Part shown: in pieces, positions 18,724 through 30,243 of the stretch | How positions within the stretch are numbered: position 1 is the stretch's first letter | Layout: every line of letters starts with the position of its first letter | DNA from: Taxillus chinensis | Taxonomy: Eukaryota > Streptophyta > Magnoliopsida > Santalales > Loranthaceae | DNA length: 64,000 nt | Direction of reading: 5' to 3' | Assembly: GCA_023512835.1 (NCBI GenBank) | Contig: CM042088.1 | Coordinates: forward strand, 8,610,078-8,674,077 | Position numbers and translations under genes: made by a program | The notes under the pieces: model-generated | The model's database searches: none | Told to the model about the DNA's origin: nothing | Seen by the model: the letters and a program-made list of their open reading frames with translations, nothing else

Positions 18724-21700
18724 TTAAGATTGTTCGTCCTCGAACAAGTCTGGGTGCTGCGCACGCATCACGGACTCACATTTCCATGTCTCCTCCTCAA
18801 TGCCACGGTGCTGCCACAGCACGCGAACCAAAGGAATAGCACGACCACGCAAAAGCTTCTCTCGCCGATCTAGGATACGGATAGGGGTCTCAACAACGGA
18901 CATGTCATCCTCAATGTCTAATGTCCCCCAATCGATCACATGAGTGGGGTCAGGGTGATACTTCCGCAACTGGGACACGTGAAACACATTGTGCACTCGA
19001 CTCAGCCGCGGTGGTAACGCTAACCGGTAGGCCACAGGCCCTACACGATCCAGAATCTCAAAAGGACTAATAAACCGCGGAGAGAGCTTGGAACCTCGCC
19101 CAAACCGTCAATGTCCACGACGTGGAGAAACACGAAGAAACACATGATCACCAACAGAAAACTCCAAAGGTCGCCGCCGCTGATCCGCATAAGATTTCTG
19201 CCGACTCTGAGCTGATAACAAACGCTGACGAATCAACTTAACCTTCTTGGTAGCCTCTTGAACCAACTGCGGTCCCAAGAGAGCTGTCTCCCCCACCTCG
19301 GTCAAACACAAAGGTGATCGACACGGCCGCCCATACAACGCCTCAAAAGGAGCCATCCCAATGGATGCCTGATAACTGTTATTGTAGGCAAACTCCACCA
19401 AAGGAAGGTGAGTTGCCCACGAACCCCCAAAATCTAACACACAGGTCCGTAACATGTCCTCCAACGTCTGATTCGTCCTCTCTGTCTGGCCGTCAGTCTC
19501 AGGGTGAAAGGCTGTACTCAAGTGAAGCTTGGTCCCCATAGCCTCCTGCAAACCTGCCCAAAAACGGGAAGTGAACCTCGAATCCCGGTCAGAGACAACC
19601 GATGATGGTACCCCATGCAGTCTCACAATCTCGTTCATGTACAGCTGACTCAACGTCCCAATAGAGTCCCGCTCGCGAACAGCCAGGAAATGGGCCGACT
19701 TTGTGAGTCGATCCACAATCACCCAAATCATATCTTTCCTCCCCGTGGTGGGTGGAAGACCAGTCACAAAATCCATCGCTATGTGGTCCCACTTCCACTC
19801 CGCTATGGGCAATGGCTGTAACATGCCCGCCGGCCGCTGATGCTCAGCCTTCACCTGCTGACACGTGAGGCACCGCGAAACAAAGGCAGCTACATCGCAT
19901 TTCATCCCAAGCCACCAAAAATGTGCCCGAAGCGCATGGTACATCTTCGTACCCCCTGGATGCACAAAGAACTCTAGATTGGTGAAACTCCCTCATCACC
20001 TCATCCCCGAGGGAAGAAGCCACTACCAACCGCCCCTGAAATGACAACTCATGCTCAGGACCCTCTCGTCCGGTCCTCGGATAGCTCCCCGGCCTCAATA
20101 CGGGCATGGAGAACCTCACACTCAATGTCACCCAACCTGTTCCTCCCGGACGCGCTGGTACAACTCAAGCACAATCACCAAAGGACTCGGGACTGTCCGA
20201 CTATCACAAACAACAAGCCGCAGTGCAAAGATCGCCAAATGCTCCATCAGCTTCCACTCTCTCACGGCCACCTCAGCTTTCCCTTTTCTGCTCAACGCGT
20301 CAGCCACAACATTACCCTTGCCCGGGGTATAGGCAAGAGTAAAGTCAAAGGTCTGCGAATACTCCACCCATCTCCTTTGCCTCAAATTCAAGTCCTTCTG
20401 AGTAAAGATGTACTGAAGGCTCTTGTGATCCGAGAACACCACAAACTTCTCGCCCAAGAGGTAATGCTGCCAACTCTTTAGGGGCGAAGATGACAGCCGC
20501 TAACTCAAGGTCATGAGTAGGATAATTCTGCTCATGAGGCTTCAACTGCCTTGACCCATAAGCCACCACACTGTGCTCCTGCATAAGCACACACCCCAAA
20601 CCAACCTTGGACGCATCACAGTATACCTCATATGGGATATCCTCTCGAGGTAACCTCAACACCGGTGCAGTGGTCAAACGGGTTTTGAGAGTCTCAAACA
20701 CCTGCTGACACTTGTCAGTCTAATCAAACTTCACGCCCTTCCGAGTCAACGCTGTCATAGGAGCTGCCAAACGGGAGAACCCCTCGACAAAACGACGATA
20801 GTACCCCGCCAAGCCAAGAAAACTACGGATCTCAAAAACGTTGGTTGGCCTCGCCCACGATGCCACGGCCTCAATCTTGGCTGGGTCCACCCTAACTCCC
20901 TCAACTGACACCACGTGGCCAAGAAAGTGAACCCCCTGCAGCCAAAACTCACACTTGCTAAACTTAGCAAACAGCTGCTGGTCCCTCAAGGTTTGCAACA
21001 CTGTTGCCAAGTGCTCCACATGCTCCTTCTCGGTCTTGGAATACACCAAGATATCGTCGATAAACACCACCATGAACGAGTCTAAGTAGGGGGCAAAGAC
21101 TTGGTTCATCAAGTGCATGAACACCGCTGGCGCATTAGTGAGCCCGAAAGGCATCACGACCCACTCATAATGCCCATACCTGCACCGAAAAGCCATCTTA
21201 GGGATGTCCTCCTCCCTAACCCTGAGCTGGTGATACCCCGACCGTAAATCTATTTTGGAAAACCACTGGGCCCCACTCAATTGGTCAAATAGGTCATCTA
21301 TCCGAGGCAACGGGTACTTATTCTTCACGATCCACTGAATTCGACTTCCTGTAGTCGATGCAGAGACGAAGTGTGCCATCGGCCTTCTTAGCAAAGAGCA
21401 CCGGAGCACCCCAAGGTGAGGTACTCGGTCTGATATACCCTTGGCCCACCAACTCCTCGATTTGCCTCTGCAGCTCCCTCAGCTCGGCTGGCCCCATACG
21501 ATACGCTACTTGGGAAATCGGACCCGTCCCCGGCACCAACTCAATGGTGAACTCCACATTCCTCTTAGGTGGCAAACTCCTCAACTCCTCGGGAAAAACA
21601 TCCTGAAATTGGTCCACAACAGGGGGCCACACCTTCTTTTCCACCTTACCCTCCTCAGCAAAGGTCAGGGCTGCCAACTTGTGGGTAATGGCACCCCGCT

Positions 21701-22223
21701 GGTCCATCACCGGCCCGGCCCGACTCGCCTCACAGTCCCACTCCCCCTGCAGGGTGCAAGAGATCCCTGCAGGTGTCACGAAGGATATACGCCGCCGGTA
21801 ACAATCTATCTTGGCTTGGAAAGCCATAAGCCAATCCATACCCAAGATCAGGTCAAAAGTATGCAAAGGCATCACATGCAAGTCAAAACTCAGCTCCACC
21901 TCGCCTATGGTTAACACACAGTTATGACACACTCGCCGTACCTCAATCCTACCCCCCACTGGAGACTCAACAGCTAGGGGCTTCGCTGCCTCCACACAAG
22001 CTAACCCCAAGCTATCTATCACAAGTTCAGCAACAAAAGAACACGATGCACCCATATCGAAGAGAACAGAAGCTAATGTATGGGAGATCAAAAGGGTACC
22101 TCTGACCACCGATGGTCCTGCTCCACCCTCAGCTGGTGGGGGTGGTAGCTCAGCCTCCTCCTGGTACGTCGCCTCCAGCGCAAACACCCTTCCTTGGCCC
22201 GGGCCACTGGTCGGCTCACTCAC
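18724..22223 (-). pseudogene. pol: T3 Pol: PR, RT, RNase H, IN, chromodomain-like tail
   Basis: The minus-strand frame from 22223 shows PR ([11 protein letters not shown], the D-T-G triad changed to D-M-G), then RT to [10 protein letters not shown], where a 1-base insertion (GTGGATCGTG in place of GTGACTGTG, about 21327) shifts RT into the next frame. That frame (to 20720) keeps [11 protein letters not shown]. Further breaks are a stop near 20722, a frameshift near 20470 in RNase H, one near 20130, one near 19965 and one near 19100 before the last IN and chromodomain-like segment (19035-18724, ending LFEDEQS). IN retains H...[26 protein letters not shown] and GQTERTNQ. Not functional as read. 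Confidence 0.88.
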
Positions 22224-22369
22224 TGGACGCTTCCCGCTAAGGTTGCCTCCAGCCTCAGTCTGCTGCCGCTCCGGCCTCCCCTGGGGTCGGGTCTGACTGG
22301 ATCCTGCCTAGCTGGCCTGCCACTGACGAGCTGGTCTCTCAGCTGGTGCACGGAAACTAGCATCACTCC

Positions 22370-23488
22370 TCACGCTAGATGCCATGCCCCCTGTTCCCCT
22401 GTTGCCACTCCTGCAAACCCGGCGCAAATGACCCTCTTGGGGCACTCCCCCTTGAAGTGACCCTGCTCTCCACAGCAGTGACAGCTGCTAGGTAGACTCC
22501 CAGATGGACCACCCTGTCTACCGCCGCCAAAGGTGAACCTCCCGGGGTTCACAGACGTCTGACCCCGACTGCGAAAAGAACTGCTATCCCTCTCCTCCAT
22601 CTTGAGCCTCTTGGACCCTGCATCTCAATCAGGCCCACTCTGCAACTGGCGACCCTGATGGGCCTGCCTCCCGTCATCCAGCTCTCTCTCGACTATACGG
22701 GCCGTCTCCACAACCTCAGCATAGGTCCTCAAGCATAGAATTGCCACTCTCTGCCTAAGGGCTGGCCTAAGGCCCAAAGTGAACTTGTGGGCCTTCAGGT
22801 CCTCCCTTGCCACAGTCTCAGGAGCAAACCTACTCAAGCTCCGGAACTCCCGCTCATACTCAGGTACCGTCCTGGATCCCTGCTTCAAGCTACCGAATTC
22901 TTCCCTCTTCTGCCATCTCACTGATTCCGGGAAGAACTCATCATGGAAGAGTTGCAAGAACTCCTCCCAAAGCATGAGTTGCACTGCACGGCTCCCCGCA
23001 ACACTCGTCCACCACTCCAAAGCATCCCCCTCCAGCTGCCGGATTGCCAGTCGCACCTTATCCTCTTCCCGGGGCAGGAGAAAGGAGAACACATGCTCGA
23101 TCTGCCTCAACCACTGTTCAGCTACCACGGGTTCACCTTCCCCCTTGAATCGCGGAGGTTGTTCTTTTCGGAACCGTGTCACCACGTCATCCTCTGCACG
23201 AGTTGGTACACCACCCAGCGAACTCTCACGCTCACGAGGCGCTCTCCCTACTGGGTGGTGGTGGTGGTGGCACCACTCTTGTCTTGCCGCCATCTCATGG
23301 CGCACCTCCTCCCGAACGTCCTGCCGGAGTCCCTCCCGTAGCTCTCGTACCTCCAGCCGGATGCCTTCTTGTAGCTGTGCCAGTAACAACGCATGCCCTC
23401 CAACGGACGGTCCCGCACCCGGACCCTCATGGGCAGATGACTCATCAGCCACTGCCGCGGACGCACGTGTCACTCTCCTCGGCGGCAT
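22370..23488 (-). pseudogene. gag: T3 Gag
   Basis: The start is placed at the ATG at 23488 (MPPRR), which aligns with the gag starts of T2 (26154) and T4 (32480). A capsid domain of the Retrotrans_gag type covers about residues 100-230 (QWLRQIEHVF, ALEWWTSVAG, EEFGSLKQGSRTV, ELDDGRQAHQGR). A CGA to TGA change near 22626 interrupts it. One zinc knuckle remains (CHCCGEQGHFKGEC). A 31-base deletion near 22430 removes the second knuckle present in T2 and T4 and shifts the frame. Confidence 0.85.
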
Positions 23489-23880
23489 TTGTACTACACG
23501 AAGTAAGAAGCACAAACGTCAAAACAAATTTTATAATCTATCGCGTCACTACCTCTACCCCACTGATCAATTCCACTATCACATGACATTACACACATAC
23601 GTTGCATCAATCACATTGCACAGTTCAGTACACATTTCTAAACAAATTAGAGTTGCACATTTCACTCAATCATATGATCTTATCCACAGTTTAGCATACA
23701 TTCACAGCAAATGCAACTAGTGCCCTAATACCAATGCATGCAAATCCTACCACAAGACTGGACTACCCTAAGTACACCTTGGAGGCTCAAAGAGGACCAT
23801 GTTGATCAGGCATGTCCCTCCAGGCTCCTCCAAAGGACTTAGGATAACCAGGTCCGCCCACTACCCTAGGCCAACTAGAC

Positions 23881-23895
23881 CATGCTCTGATACCA
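23881..23895 (-). other. T3 primer-binding site
   Basis: The inverted TGGTATCAGAGCATG (initiator tRNA-Met type) ends three bases from the 5' LTR. The leader between it and gag (23489-23880) has no gene and matches the T2 and T4 leaders. Confidence 0.92.
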
Positions 23896-23898
23896 TAT

Positions 23899-25039
23899 TG
23901 TCACGCCCCGGATTTCCAACCCGAGGAAACCGGTACGTGACTCCCCTTGTACCCACACGGAGGGCAAAGGGGTTAGGATGCAAACCCCGAATTTAACATT
24001 TTAAACATCCACAACACATTTCAAGAAAATAATGTCCATAAAAGAAATCCACAATCCAAACCAGTCTTTATTACAACAAAATCCTTTCCAATCCATCCCC
24101 ACTGGGGTTACATCAATTCCCATAAAAAAAAAACATAAATGGAAGAGAGTAAAATAAATAAGGTCTTCCACCTTGGTGTATCCACCTAACGCCTGTAAGT
24201 CCCTGGAAAACAAGCAAATACGGTAGGAGGGGTGAGCAACCACGGCTCGGTAGGGATCAAGTCTCCCCAACCCTTCCCATGTTCCTAGCGGCTACATGCA
24301 TGTGCACGGGTGTAGTGACGTGGCGTATGAGAAAAAGAGTAAAACATTCCACACAAGCGGGCGTAACCCCAGCCCCGGTCACACCGGCTAACAAACATCA
24401 CAAGCAAGTAATTTAACCGCCTCTTCAGGCCATCGATTTAACCGCCTCTCAGGCAAAGTAGTTTAACCGCCTCTTCAGGCCCCTGGTTTAACCGCTTTAT
24501 CAGGCAAAGTAATTTAACCGCCTCTTCAGGCCAGATACCACAATCATGCACACAACACACACTACGGCCACTTAAGCATAAAACCAAACACTTGGTGTGC
24601 ACCCATTCACAAGTGCACAAACCCAGCCATTCAGGCAATAGAACAAACACCCAGCAGTGCATACATTCACCAAATCACAAGTCCAGCACACGGGCATATT
24701 ACCAAACATGTAATAGGCATATACACACAACCGTATTCACACAGGCATTTCATCGAACATATAGCAAGCAACAACAGAATCACACCAAAATGCCATTGAA
24801 GGCCAACATCCATATAGGAGATCACACCTATATGGATTACATATATATATATATATAACAGATATAACCCATAATCTGCCCTAGAACCCTAGGATAGAGG
24901 AGCATTTAGGAAGAACAGAACCCCTACCTCAAGTAAGACGCAACAACACGGCAATAGTCTGATCCCACGCCGAACGCCGTCCACCCACGAGACTCTGACC
25001 ACCCACGCAAGACGCCTGGCAGCAACCAGGAGCTCTCCT

Positions 25040-25087
<48 letters not shown>

Positions 25088-25742
25088 GGCTGGTGGAGCA
25101 ACAAACCCTAAACCTAAAACAGAGGGGCTTCCCCTCCTTATATAGACAACACAACATCAAAACGACGTAGTTTTGATGGAACAAGCTATGACCTTCCCAC
25201 ATCCATACACACCAAAATATTCACAATTCCAACATGGTCCTTTGGGAAAAGATGATTAGAATGACAAAACCAAGGAAACCATGCAAAAACATGCCTGCAC
25301 GCCAATTTGAACGTGAATTCCCCAATTCACGTGCAACTCCAAATGCACTCCAAATGCTCTCAAACTTCACCCCTAGCATCCTTGCATCATGTAGAAGACA
25401 ACCACACTTGCACGTGAAATGGGTGAATTCACGTGCAGCTCCAAATGCTCTGAAATCTCTGTGGTAGATAGAGGACCTCATTTTAAGAAACTTTTGTTCT
25501 TGCACGCCAATTGTTTGAGGCCATCTACTAGGTCAAAAGTGAGCTCCAAGATCAGCCAAAACAGCTTAAAATCGCCTGTAAACGCATAGCATCTTCCTAG
25601 GGCATAAATGTACGCTATCGTTTGACACATGCACCTCCCAAAAGTCCCCTCTTGGGCTCCTCTCTTACCTCAAACTTGTGCACCAACATCCAAGGTGTTT
25701 GTGGTTAACTTCTTACACACGGGTTACACACGGGTCATTACA
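23899..25742 (-). repeat. T3 5' LTR
   Basis: 1844 bp, nearly identical to 16557-18401. It has an ACGT palindrome at 25156-25177, a hairpin at 25309-25334, a CT tract at about 25044-25084 and the GAGGCGG-type minisatellite at about 24413-24534. Differences from the 3' LTR cluster at CAG/CTG positions between 24220 and 24730 (see findings). Confidence 0.95.
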
Positions 25743-25747
25743 AACAC
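25743..25747. other. TSD AACAC, right copy (T3)
   Basis: Direct duplicate of 16552-16556; T2 leader resumes after it. Confidence 0.95.
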
Positions 25748-26153
25748 GGTCATCTTGGAGCCTCTAAGGTGTACTTTGGGTAGTCCAGACCTGAGGTAGC
25801 ATTTGCATGCATTGGCATTAGGGCACTAGTTGCATTAGTTGTTGTATGTGAAGGTGTGGATAACTATTAAAATTGTAATTGTGATAAAAGAAAAATGTGA
25901 ATAATGTGATAAGGTGTGAACTGTGCAACTCTGATTTTTCTTGAAGTACCTTGAGCATGACTACAAGGAAAGGTTTTTGTTTATTTGAGCTGTGTGCACT
26001 GTGAATTGAACGATGTGCGATGTTGATTGGTGCAATGTGTAAAATGTATGTGATGCCATGTACAACTTGACTTGATAATGGGGTAGAGGTAGTGAAACTT
26101 GATAGTAGTCGAACGCGTTCTGACGTTTGTGCTTCTTACTTCATGTAGTAAGA
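25748..26153 (+). other. T2 leader, right part
   Basis: About 400 bases between the T3 insertion and the T2 gag ATG. It aligns with the T4 leader (GGGCACTAGTTGCATT, GGGGTAGAGGTAGTGA, CTTCTTACTTC). No separate gene is visible. Confidence 0.75.
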
Positions 26154-27476
26154 ATGCCACTGAGGAGAGTGACACGTGCATCCGGGGCAGTGGCTGATGA
26201 GTCATCTGCCTATGAGGGCCCGGGTGCGGGGCAGTCCGTTGGAGGACACGCACTGTTACTGGCGCAGCTGTGAGAAAGCATCCGGCTGGAAGTCCAAGAG
26301 CTGAGGGAGGGTATCCGGCAAGAAGTCCGGGAGGAGGTGCGCCGTAAGATGGCGGCACAGCAGGTGGGGCCACCACCACCGCCACCACCAGTGGGGGAGT
26401 TACCAAGGGAGCGTGAGGGTTCGCTGAGTGGCATACCGACTCATGCAGAGGATGACGTTGTGACACGGTTCCGAAAGGAACAACCTCCGCAATTCAAAGA
26501 GGAGGAGGACCCAATGTTAGCTGAGCACTGGCTGAGGCAGATCGAGCATGTGTTTTCCTTTCTCTTACCCCGGGAGGAGGATAAGGTGAGATTGGCCATT
26601 CGGCAGCTGGAGGGGAATGCTCTAGAGTGGTGGTTGAGTGTCGCGGGGAGCCGTGCGGTGCAGTTCATGCTTTGGGAGGAGTTTCTATAGCTCTTCCATG
26701 ATGAGTTCTTCCCGGAATCTTTGAGGTGGCAGAAGAGGGAGGAGTTTGGCAGCCTGAAACAAGGATCAAGGACAGTACTTGAGTATGAGCGAGAGTTCCG
26801 GAGCTTGAGTAGGTTTGCTGTCGAGACTGTGGCAAAGGAGGACCTGAAGGCCCACAAGTTCACTTTCGGCCTTAGGCCATCCCTTAGGCAGAGGGTGGCG
26901 ATCTTGCGCTTGAGGACTTATACTGAGGTAGTGGAGACGGCTCGTATCGCTGAGAGAGAGCTGGATGATGGGAGGCAGGCTCATCAGGGTCGCCAGTTGC
27001 AGGGTGGATCTGAACGTGATTCGGGACCCAAGAGGCCCAAGACCGAAGAGAGGGACAACAGTTCCTTCCGCAGCAGGGGACAGACATCGGTACACCCAGG
27101 GAGGTCTAGCTCTGGCAGTAGCAGACTGGGAGGTCTAGCAGGAGGTCTCCCCAGCAGTGGTCATTGCTGTGGGGAGCAAGGTCACTTCAGGAGGGAGTGT
27201 CCAAAGAAAGACTGGAAATGCAACAGCTGTGGGCGAGAGGGCCACTTGAGCCGGGTGTGCAGGAGTGGCAATAGGGGAGCAAGAGGCGTGGCATCCAGCA
27301 TGAGGAGTGATGCTAGCTTCTATACACCAGCTGAGAGGCTAGCTCGTTAGTGGCAGGCCAGCCAGGCAGGATCTAGCCAGACCCGACCTCTGGGGAGGCC
27401 AGAGCGACAGCAGACTGAAGCTGGAGGCAGTCTTGGCGGGAAGCGCCCAGTGAGTTAGCCGACCAGTAGCACAGGC
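26154..27476 (+). pseudogene. gag: T2 Gag
   Basis: The ATG at 26154 aligns with the T3 and T4 starts. A polyproline run (PPPPPPP, about residues 71-77) precedes the capsid domain (HWLRQIEHVF, ALEWWLSVAG, EEFGSLKQGS). Two intact CCHC knuckles follow: CCGEQGHFRREC and CNSCGREGHLSRVC (about 27166-27264). Stops lie at 26271 (CGA to TGA), 26688, 27348 (CAG to TAG) and 27456 (GAG to TAG). The frame runs without a shift into PR, so gag-pol was one polyprotein. Confidence 0.88.
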
Positions 27477-27485
27477 CAAGGGAGG

Positions 27486-30243
27486 GTGTTTGCGCTAGAG
27501 GCGATGTACCAGGAGGAGGCTGAGCTACAACCTCTACCGTTTGAGGGTGGAGCAGGACCATCGGTGGTTAGAGGTACCCTTTTGATCTCCCGTACATTAG
27601 CTTCTGTTCTTTTCGATACGGGTGCATCGTGTTCTTTTGTTGTTGAGCTTGTGATAGATAGCTTGGGGTTAGCTTGTGTGGAGGCAGCGAAGCCCCTAGT
27701 TGTTGAGTCTCCAGTGGGGGGTATGATTGAGGTGCGGCATGTTTGCCGTGACTGTGTGTTAACCATAGGAAGTGTGGAGCTGAGCTTCGACTTGCATGTA
27801 TTGCCCTTGCGTGCTTTTGACCTAATCTTGGGTATGGATTGGCTTATGGCTTTCCAGGCCAAGATAGACTGTTATCGGCGGCGTGTATCCATCGTTACAC
27901 CTGCAGGGATCTCTTGCACCCTGCAGGGGGAGTGGGACTGTGAGGCAAGTCGGGCGAGGCTAGTGTTGGACCAGTGGGGTGCCATTACCCACAGGTTGGC
28001 AGCCCTGACCTTTGCTGAGGAAGGGAAGGTGGAAAAGAGAGTGTGGCCAGTAGTTGTTGACCAATTTCAGGATGTCTTCCCTGACCAATTGAGGAGTTTA
28101 CCTCCTAAGAGGAGTGTAGAGTTCACCATTGAGTTGGTACCGGGGACTGGTCCAATCTCCCAAGTAGCATATCGTATGGGGCCAGCCGAGCTGAGGGAGC
28201 TTCAGCAGCAGATAGAGGAGTTGGTGGACCAGGGGTATATCAGACCAAGTGCCTCACCTTGGGGTGCTCCGGTGCTCTTTGCAAAGAAGGCAGATGGCAC
28301 GCTACGCCTTTGCATCGACTATAGGAAGCTGAATTCGGTGACTGTGAAGAACAAGTATCCGTTGCCTCAGATCGATGACCTGTTTGACCAGTTGAGTGGA
28401 GCCCGGTGGTTTTCCAAGATAGATCTATGGTCGGGGTATCATCAGTTGAGGGTTAGGGAGGAGGACATCCCTAAGACTGCTTTTCGGTGCAGGTATGGGC
28501 ATTATGAGTGGGTAGTGATGCCTTTCGGGCTCACTAATGCACCAGCAGTGTTCATGCATTTGATGAACCAGGTCTTTGCTCCATATTTGGATTCCTTTGA
28601 TGTGCTTATAAACGATATATTGGTATATTCCAAGACGGAGAGGGAACATGTGGAGCATTTGGCAATAGTGTTGCAAACCTTGAAGGATCAGCGGTTGTTT
28701 GCTAAGTTTAGCAAATGCGAGTTTTGGATGCAGGAGGTCCATTTTCTTGGCCACGTAGTGTCAGCTGAAGGGGTTAGAGTGGACCCAGCTAAGATTGAGG
28801 CGGTGTCATCATGGGAGAGGCCAACCAATGTTTTCAAGATTCGTAGTTTTCTTGGCTTGGCAGGCTATTACCGTCGTTTTGTAGAGGGATTCTCCCGATT
28901 GGCAGCGCCTATGACGGCATTAACTCGGAAGGGAGTGAAGCTTGAGTGGACTGACAAGTGTCAGCAGGCGTTTGAGACTCTCAAAACCCGTTTGACCACT
29001 GCACCGGTGTTGAGGTTACCTCGGGAGGATATCCCATATGAGGTATACTAGTGATGTATCCAGGGTTGGTTTGGGGTGTGTGCTTATGCAGGAGCATAGT
29101 GTGGTAGCTTATGGGTCGAGGCAGTGAAGCCTCATGAGCAGAATTACCCTACCCATGATCTTGAGCTGGCGGCTATCATCTTTGCCTTGAAGAGTTGGCA
29201 ACATTACCTTTTGGGGGAGAAGCTCGTAGTGTTTTTTGATCACAAGAGCCTTTAGTACATCTTTACTCAAAAGGACTTGAATTTGAGGCAGAGGAGATGG
29301 GTGGAGTATTTGCAGACCTTTGACTTTACTCTTGCCTATACCCCGGGCAAGGGTAATGTTGTGGTTGACGCGTTGAACAGAAAAGGGAAAGTTGAGGTGG
29401 CCGTGAGAGAGTGGAAGCTGATGGAGCAGTTGGCGATGTTGCAGCTGCAACCTATTGTTCGTGATGGTAGGACAGTCCTGAGTCCTTTGGTGGTTGTGCC
29501 TGAGTTGTACCAGCGCGTCCGGGAGGGACAGTTGGGTGACATTGAGTGTGAGGTTTTCCGTGCCCGTATTGAGGCTGGTGAGCTATCTAAGGACTAGACA
29601 GAGGTTCCTGAGCATGAGTTGTCTTTTCAGGGGCGGTTAGTAGTGGCTTCTTCTCTCTGGGATAAGGTGATGAGGGAGTTTCACCAATCTAGAGTTGCTG
29701 TGCATCTAGGGGGTACGAAGATGTACCATGCGCTTCGGGGACATTTTTGGTGGCCTGGGATGAAACGCGATGTGGCTGCCTTTGTTTCGCGGTGCCTCAC
29801 GTGTCAGCAGGTGAAGGCTGAGCATCAGCGGCCGGTGGGCATGTTACAGCCATTGCCCATAGCGGAGTGGAAGTGGGACCACATAGCGATGGATTTTGTG
29901 ACGGGTCTTCCACCCACCACAGGGAGGAAAGATATGATTTGGGTGATTGTGGATCGACTCACAAAGTCGGCCCATTTCATGGCTGTTCACGAACGGGACT
30001 CTATTGGGACCTTGAGTCATCTATACATGAACGAGATTGTGAGACTGCATGGAGTCCCATCATCGGTTGTCTCTGACCGGGATTCGAGGTTCACTTCCCA
30101 TTTTTGGGCAGGTTTGCAGGAGGCTATGGGGACCAAACTTCACTTGAGTACAGTCTTTCACCCTGAGACTGACGGCCAGACAGAGAGAACGAATCAGACT
30201 TTGGAGGACATGTTACGGGCAAGTGTGTCAGATTTTGGGGGTT
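27486..30243 (+). pseudogene. pol: T2 Pol: PR, RT, RNase H, partial IN
   Basis: It stays in the gag frame. PR has [11 protein letters not shown] (triad intact, about 27610-27645). RT runs from about 28090 and is open to 29051. The catalytic FIDD box reads LIND with one codon lost next to it (about 28600-28617), so the first catalytic Asp of the pair is gone. A +1 at about 29050 and a -1 at about 29126 compensate each other in RNase H. Stops lie at 29253 and 29595. IN has H...[26 protein letters not shown] and GQTERTNQ, then ends abruptly at 30243 (DFGGS) where T4 LTR begins. RT is catalytically dead by inspection. Confidence 0.9.

Larger units (their letters stand above)
16557..25742 (-). mobile_element. 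T3: full-length minus-strand Tekay/Del-type element
   Basis: A 9186-bp element with both LTRs (16557-18401 and 23899-25742), PBS, gag, PR, RT, RH, IN, chromodomain-like tail, polypurine tract and TSD AACAC. It sits in the T2 leader, 82 bases past the T2 PBS, in the opposite direction. It is the only structurally complete Tekay/Del element here, but its reading frames are broken in many places. Confidence 0.95.
14634..30243 (+). mobile_element. T2: Tekay/Del-type element, interrupted by T3 and truncated in IN
   Basis: The 5' LTR (14634-16457), PBS (16461), leader, gag (26154) and pol to the middle of IN (30243) are all in plus orientation. T3 occupies 16557-25742 inside the leader. The right end is lost: after IN codons reading DFGGS the sequence changes to the LTR of T4, and no T2 3' LTR is seen. 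The left flank is TCAAA (14629-14633); the matching TSD would lie beyond the lost end. Apart from one compensated indel pair (29050 and 29126), the gag-pol frame is continuous with six nonsense codons. Confidence 0.88.

Noticed and set aside
22779..23720. Long plus-strand frame (313 codons) opposite T3 gag, and a similar one opposite T4 gag
   Set aside because: Antisense shadow of gag; Ser/Arg/Pro-rich without domain, present wherever gag is present.
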